Positions 36,101 through 42,100 of a stretch of DNA of 64,000 nucleotides are shown one piece after another. A program made the position numbers and the translations under genes. Origin of the DNA: Stappia sp. 28M-7. Its GTDB lineage: Bacteria; Pseudomonadota; Alphaproteobacteria; Rhizobiales; Stappiaceae. Position 1 is the first letter of the stretch. Each line of letters starts with the position of its first letter. The stretch covers positions 1,426,001 through 1,490,000 of the forward strand of contig NZ_JACMIA010000001.1 of NCBI RefSeq assembly GCF_014252955.1, in the 5' to 3' direction. The notes under the pieces are model-generated. The model had not been told where the DNA came from and did not search any database. It worked only from the letters and a program-made list of their open reading frames with translations.

Positions 36101-39100
36101 TTCGCTGCATTCGGCAACGCTCAACCGCGAGATCGATTTCGCCGCCTCGCCCTTCCGCGTCCAGCAGCGCCTGGAAGACTGGCCGCGGCGGCGGGACGGG
36201 CAGGGCAACGAGCTGCCGCATCTTGCAGCGCTCTCCTCGTTCGGCGCAGGCGGGTCGAACGCCCATCTGATCATCGAGGACTACCCGGCACCCGCTCGCC
36301 GGGAGGTCGCGCCCGCCCGTTCGGTCTATCCGTTCTCCGCCCGCGAAGCGGGACAGTTGCAGCAGGTGCTAGAGCGGTTCCGCGCGCGCCTCGACGCCAT
36401 GCCCGAGGCGGATCTTCCCGCCGCCGCCGCGACCCTTCAGGAGGGGCGCGAGGCCTTCGAGGAGCGGCTTGCCATCGTCGCGGGCGACAAGGCGGACCTG
36501 GCCCGTCTGCTGGACGCTGCGCTTCAGGGAGGCGAGGGGGGCGGTATCTGGCGCGGCCGTGCCCCGCGCAATCGCACCGAGGATACGCTGCCCGCATCGC
36601 TCGAGGCCGCGGCTGCCGCCTGGGTCGGCGGCACGCGGGTGGACTGGCGAAAGCTGCGCGGTGGCGCCCGCCCTATTCCTATCGGCCTGCCGACCTATCC
36701 CTTTGCCCGAGAGCGCTATTGGTTGCCCGAGGGGGCCGCCGCCGCGCCTCGGACGCCAGCGCCAGCCCCGGCCCCCGCCTTGCCGTTGCTGTTCCGTCCG
36801 CACTGGCAGGAAAAGGACTTGCCCGCCGCTGCCTTGGCTTCACTGGGCCGGCATGTTGTCGTGCTGTACGGGGCGACGGACGACACGGCCTCCCGCCTGC
36901 GTTTGCAAATGCCGCAAGCCCGGATCGTGCAGCTGGAGAGCCAGGGTGCGGACGAGAGCGAGCGCTTCGCCGATCACGCCGCCGGGCTGCTTGCCCTGCT
37001 CAAGGACGTGGCGGCGAGCCGCGTGGATGCCACCACTTTGCAGCTCGTGCTTCCCGCCGCGGACACGCTGGCCGAAGGGCTTGCCGGACTGCTGCGCTGT
37101 GCGCGCCTGGAGCATCGGACCCTTGCCTGTCAGGCGATTTCGCTCGACCTAGCCCGGCCGGATCTGGCCGGATTGCTGGCGCGCGAGGCCGCAGTTGCGC
37201 AGTCCGATCACGACATTCGCTACAGCCGGGACCAGCGTCTCGTGCGGAGCTGGCGGGAGGTCGAGGCCGACGCCCAGGCACTGGCCGTGCCGTGGAAGCC
37301 GGACGGCGTCTATTTGGTCACCGGCGGAGCCGGCGGCGTCGGGCTGCATGTCGCCGCCGATATCGTCGCCAAGGCGCCCGGCGCGACTGTCTGGCTCACC
37401 GGCAGATCCGCGCGCCCGGCCGCGCTCGAGGAGACCCTTGCCCGCTTCGGGCCGCGCGCCGTCTACCGTCAGGCGGATGTCGCGGATAAAGCCGCGATGC
37501 GGGCGCTGGTCGCGGAGATCCGGGCAACGCATGGCCGTCTCGATGGCGTCATACATGCCGCCGGCCTGACCCGCGACAACCTGATCGCCAACAAGTCCGA
37601 GGCCGATCTGCGTGCGGTCCTCGCGCCCAAGGTCGCCGGCACTCTGGCGCTCGATGCGGCGCTCGGCGGCGATCCGCTCGACTTCCTTGTGCTCTTCGCC
37701 TCCGCGTCCGGTGCCCTCGGCAATCCCGGGCAGGCCGACTATGCCGCGGCCAACGCCTTCCTCGATGCCTTCGCGCAGGAGCGCAATCGCCGGACCGCGC
37801 GCGGCGCGTGCTGCGGCCGCACGCTCTCCATCGACTGGCCCTATTGGCAGGATGGTGGCATGCGCCTTCCCGGAGCGGTGGTCTCCGCGATGGAGCGGCA
37901 GGCCGGCGCCGTGCCGCTTGCCACCGAAGCAGCGCTTGCAACGCTTGCTTTCGGCTTGCAGCATTCCGGCGAAGACCAGCTCCTCGTGCTGTCGGGCGAC
38001 AAGAGCCGTCTGCGCGAGCTCGTGCAGCCGTCGGACAACGCAGCGGTTGCCTCTGCGCCGCCCTCCCGCCCAGCTGCGATGCCCGCTCGCGCGGCGGAGG
38101 TGAAGAGCACTGCCGTTGAAGTTGCGAGCGGTGCCGTTCTCGATGCGGTGCGGGCGTGTTTCTCGCAAGTCCTGAAGATCCCCGCCGAGCGGCTGGGGGC
38201 GGACGAGACGATCGACCGTTTCGGCGTCGATTCCGTCTCGGCGCTGGACATCGTGGCAGCGCTTGAAACGCGCTTCGGCTCTCTGCCGCAGACGCTTCTC
38301 TTCGAACATCCGACCATCGCGAGGCTGGCCGCGGAGCTCGAGGCGATGGGTCGGGGCACGGTCGCGAGCGTTAAGGAGGCGCCGACTCCCGTGCCGGTCC
38401 CGGCAGTTCCTGCCACCGCTTCCAATGGCATCGCTGTGATTGCCGTTGCCGGACGCTTCCCCGGCGGGCGAACGGTGGAGGAGTTCTGGCAGGCGCTGGA
38501 AGAGGGGCGCGACTGCGTTCGCGAGGTGCCGGCAGAGCGCTGGGATGTCGAGACGAACTGGTCACCGCGCAAGGGCCAGCCCCTTGCCAGCCATTGCCGT
38601 TGGGGTGGCTTCATCGACGACGTCGACCGGTTCGATGCCGGCTTCTTCGGCTACAGCCCGCGCGAGGCGGCGCTCGCCGATCCGCAGGAGCGGCTGTTTC
38701 TGGAAACGGCCTGGCACCTGCTGGAACGCGCCGGCCACACGCGCGCCTGGCTGGGCAAGCGCTACGGCAACCGCGTCGGCGTCTTCGTCGGCGCCATGTA
38801 CCAGCACTACAAGGCGCTGGAGATGGATGCGGAAAGCCGGGCGCTGCTGCTGCTCTCGTCCTATTCGGCGATTGCCAACCGCACCTCGTTCTTTTTCGAC
38901 CTGCAGGGGCCGAGCGTTGCCGTCGACAGCATGTGCTCCTCCGGGCTCCAGGCCGTGCATCAGGCCTGCCAGAGCCTTGCGACCGGCGAGTGCCGGCTGG
39001 CGATAGCCGGCGGCGTCAACCTGTCGCTGCTGCCGGAAAAATATGTCGGGCTCAGCCAGGCCGGCCTCGTCGGCAGCCATTCCGCCAGCCGCAGCTTCGC

Positions 39101-42100
39101 CGGCGGCGACGGCTACCTGCCGTCCGAGGGCGTCGGCGCGGTGCTGCTGAAGCCGCTGGCCGATGCGTTGGCCGACGGCGACACCGTGCTTGCCGTGATC
39201 CGCGCCAGCATGGCCAATCATGCCGGCCATTCCGCCGGCTATGCGGTGCCCAATGTCGATGCGCAGGCCCGTCTGCTCGCGGAAAATCTCGAGGCGGCGG
39301 GCATCGATCCGCGCTCCATCGGCTATGTCGAGGCCGCCGCCAACGGCTCATCCATCGGCGATGCCATCGAGCTGAGGGCACTGGGCCGGGTCTTCGCGGG
39401 TGCGCAAGGCATTCCGCTCGGTTCGGTGAAGGTCAATGTTGGCCATGCGGAGGCCGCCTCCGGCATGGCCCAGCTCACCCGGGTCCTGTTGCAGTTTCAG
39501 CATCGCCGTCTAGTCCCGTCGCCCGGCCTGCCGGGCCTTGAAGCCGCCGGCTCTCCCTTCGCCGGAACGCCCTTCGTGCCGCAGCTTCAGGCCGAGCCTT
39601 GGCGTCCGCGCATCGTCGACGGCGAGGCGCAGCCCTTGCGCGCGAGCGTCAGTTCCTTTGGCGCCGGCGGGTCCAATGTTCACCTGGTGCTGGAGGAAGC
39701 ACCCGCCTCAGCGTCTGCGCAGCGCTGTCCTGAAGCCGCAGGTCCGTTCCGCTTCCCCGTTTCGGCGCGCACGCCGGACCAGCTCGCAGCGATGCTATGG
39801 CAACTCGCTGCCTTCGTGAGGGCCACGCCGGATGTGTCGCTGGACCGCCTGTCGCGCACGCTGCGCTTCGGCCGCGAGGCGATGGCCTGCGGCGTCGAAC
39901 TGACCGCCTCCTCGGTGGACGAACTGGCCGTCGGGCTGGACGCTGCCGCGACCGATCCATCGATGACGCCTTTGCCGCAGATGGACGAGGAGGGCGACCG
40001 GCGCGGCCTGCTGGTCCTGCCCGGTTATCCCTTTGCCCGCGAGCGCCACTGGATCGGCAGGCTGCCGGAGGCATCATCTCCGGAACTGGAGCCGACATCG
40101 GCGCCAGGCAGCACCGCGAGCGGCAGCGCACCTCTGGAGACGCTCCGGCAAACGGTTGCCGCCGTCCGGGGCGTGTTGCCCGCGCAGGTTCCCACGGATC
40201 GGCCGCTTCGCGACCTCGGCGTCGATTCCATGGGCTGGATGCGGCTGGTCTACGCGGTCGAAGAGGCGCACGGGCATGCGCTGACCCATGACGATCTCGA
40301 CCGGCATCCGACGCTTTCAGCGCTTGCCGCCAGCATCGCGGCAAAGGAGCCGGCGGCGCTGCCGGTGGAAGCGCCCACGGTGAGGGACGGTCCCTGGCAG
40401 TCTCCGCTTGGCGAGGGACAGAAAGGGCTCTGGGTCCTCCAGACGCTCTATCCCGGCCGGACGGACTACAACGTGCCGGTGGCCTTCCGCGTGAGCGGCA
40501 TCGACGAGCAGGCCCTGTCCCGCGCCTGCCTTTGGCTTTGCGAGAGCTTCCCGGTGCTGACCGCACGCGTTGCGGGGCAGGGCGAGAGGCTGGAGGCCGG
40601 CGCCGCGCCGCGTCTTGCGACCTTCTCCATCCCCAAGGAAATCGAGCCGGCTGAATTCGCCCGCCGCCGGCTGGCGCGGCCTTTCGACCTCGCCACAGAA
40701 GCGCCGGTGCGCTTCGAGCTGCTGCAGGGCGGAACGCTCGGGCCCGACGAGAGCCTGGTCCTCGTCACTTTCCATCACATCGCCATCGACGGCGCGTCCG
40801 CTGCCGTCGCCGCCCGTCTGCTCTGGCAGGCTTACGCGGCCTTCGCCTCCGGCGGAACGCCGCCTTCTGCTGCTGCCGCCAACCGTGCCGACTATGCGGA
40901 TTTCATCGCCTGGGAGCGTGACCTGCTCGCCTCGACGCGCAGCGAAGAGCAACTTCGCTACTGGCGCGAGACGCTGTCCGGCGAGCTGCCGGGGCTCGAC
41001 CTGCCGGCCGATAGGGACGCTCTGGCGGCGGAGACCGGTCGCCGCGATGGCGTGGTGGAGCAGCGGTTGCCTCGGGCGCTGGTCGCCCGCATGCGAGAAA
41101 TCCTGCAGGAGCGTGGCACCAGCCCCGCCGCCTTTCACCTCGCGGTTCTCTCGGTGCTCCTCTACCGCCACACCGGCCAGGAAGACCTGATTGTCGGCGT
41201 GCCGACACTGCGCCGGCCGCAGCGACGGTTCGAGGAAACCATCGGTTACTGCGCCAACATGATGGCGCTGCGCATTGCCGTCGACGGCGAGCTCCCGGCC
41301 GCTGCACTGCTCGACACCGCACAGCGCGCGCTGGGCGAGGGGATGGCCCGCGCCGATGTGCCTTTTGCCACTGTCGCGCATGGACTCGGCGGCGCGGCCG
41401 ACGGGCGGGCACCCTGGCAGGTCGGCTACGCCTACCAGAACTTCCCGCAGGGCACTGGCATCGATCTGCCACCGGAGCTCGGCCGGGTGGAACATCTGCC
41501 GCAGATCCGCCAGCCGGGCGACACGCCCTTCGGCCTTGAGGTCTACGAGGAAGGCGGGGGCCTCCTGCTGGTCGCGAGTTTCGACGGCGAACGGTTTGCC
41601 ACCTCCCGGATCGAGCGCATGCTCGGTCACTACCAGACGCTCGCCAGCGCGATGCTCGATGATCTCGAAACGCCGCTCGGCGAGCTCGCCATGCTCACTC
41701 GGGCCGAGCGCGAGCGAGCGCTCTACAGCTGGAGCGCGGCAACGGAGGCTGCGCCGCCGGCAGGGCTGGTTCACGAGTGGATCGAGGCCCGCCTGCGGCA
41801 GGCGCCGTCCGCCGAGGTTCTCGGCGGTCAGGGTGAAACGCTCACTGGCCGCCAGCTCCAGCGGCAGGTCGAGCGCCTGTGCCTCACCCTCACGGCCTGC
41901 GGCATCCGGCAGGGCGACCGCGTTGCGGTGCTCGCCGGGCGCGAGGCGGGCGGCATTGCCAGCCTGCTGGCGGTGCTGTCCATCGGCGCGGTCTGGGTGC
42001 CGCTCGATCCTGATCACCCGGACGAGCGGCTGTCGCTGATCCTGCGCGATGCAGGCGCCACGCTGGTCCTGGCGCCGAAGGGGCTGGCCGCCCGCGCGCG

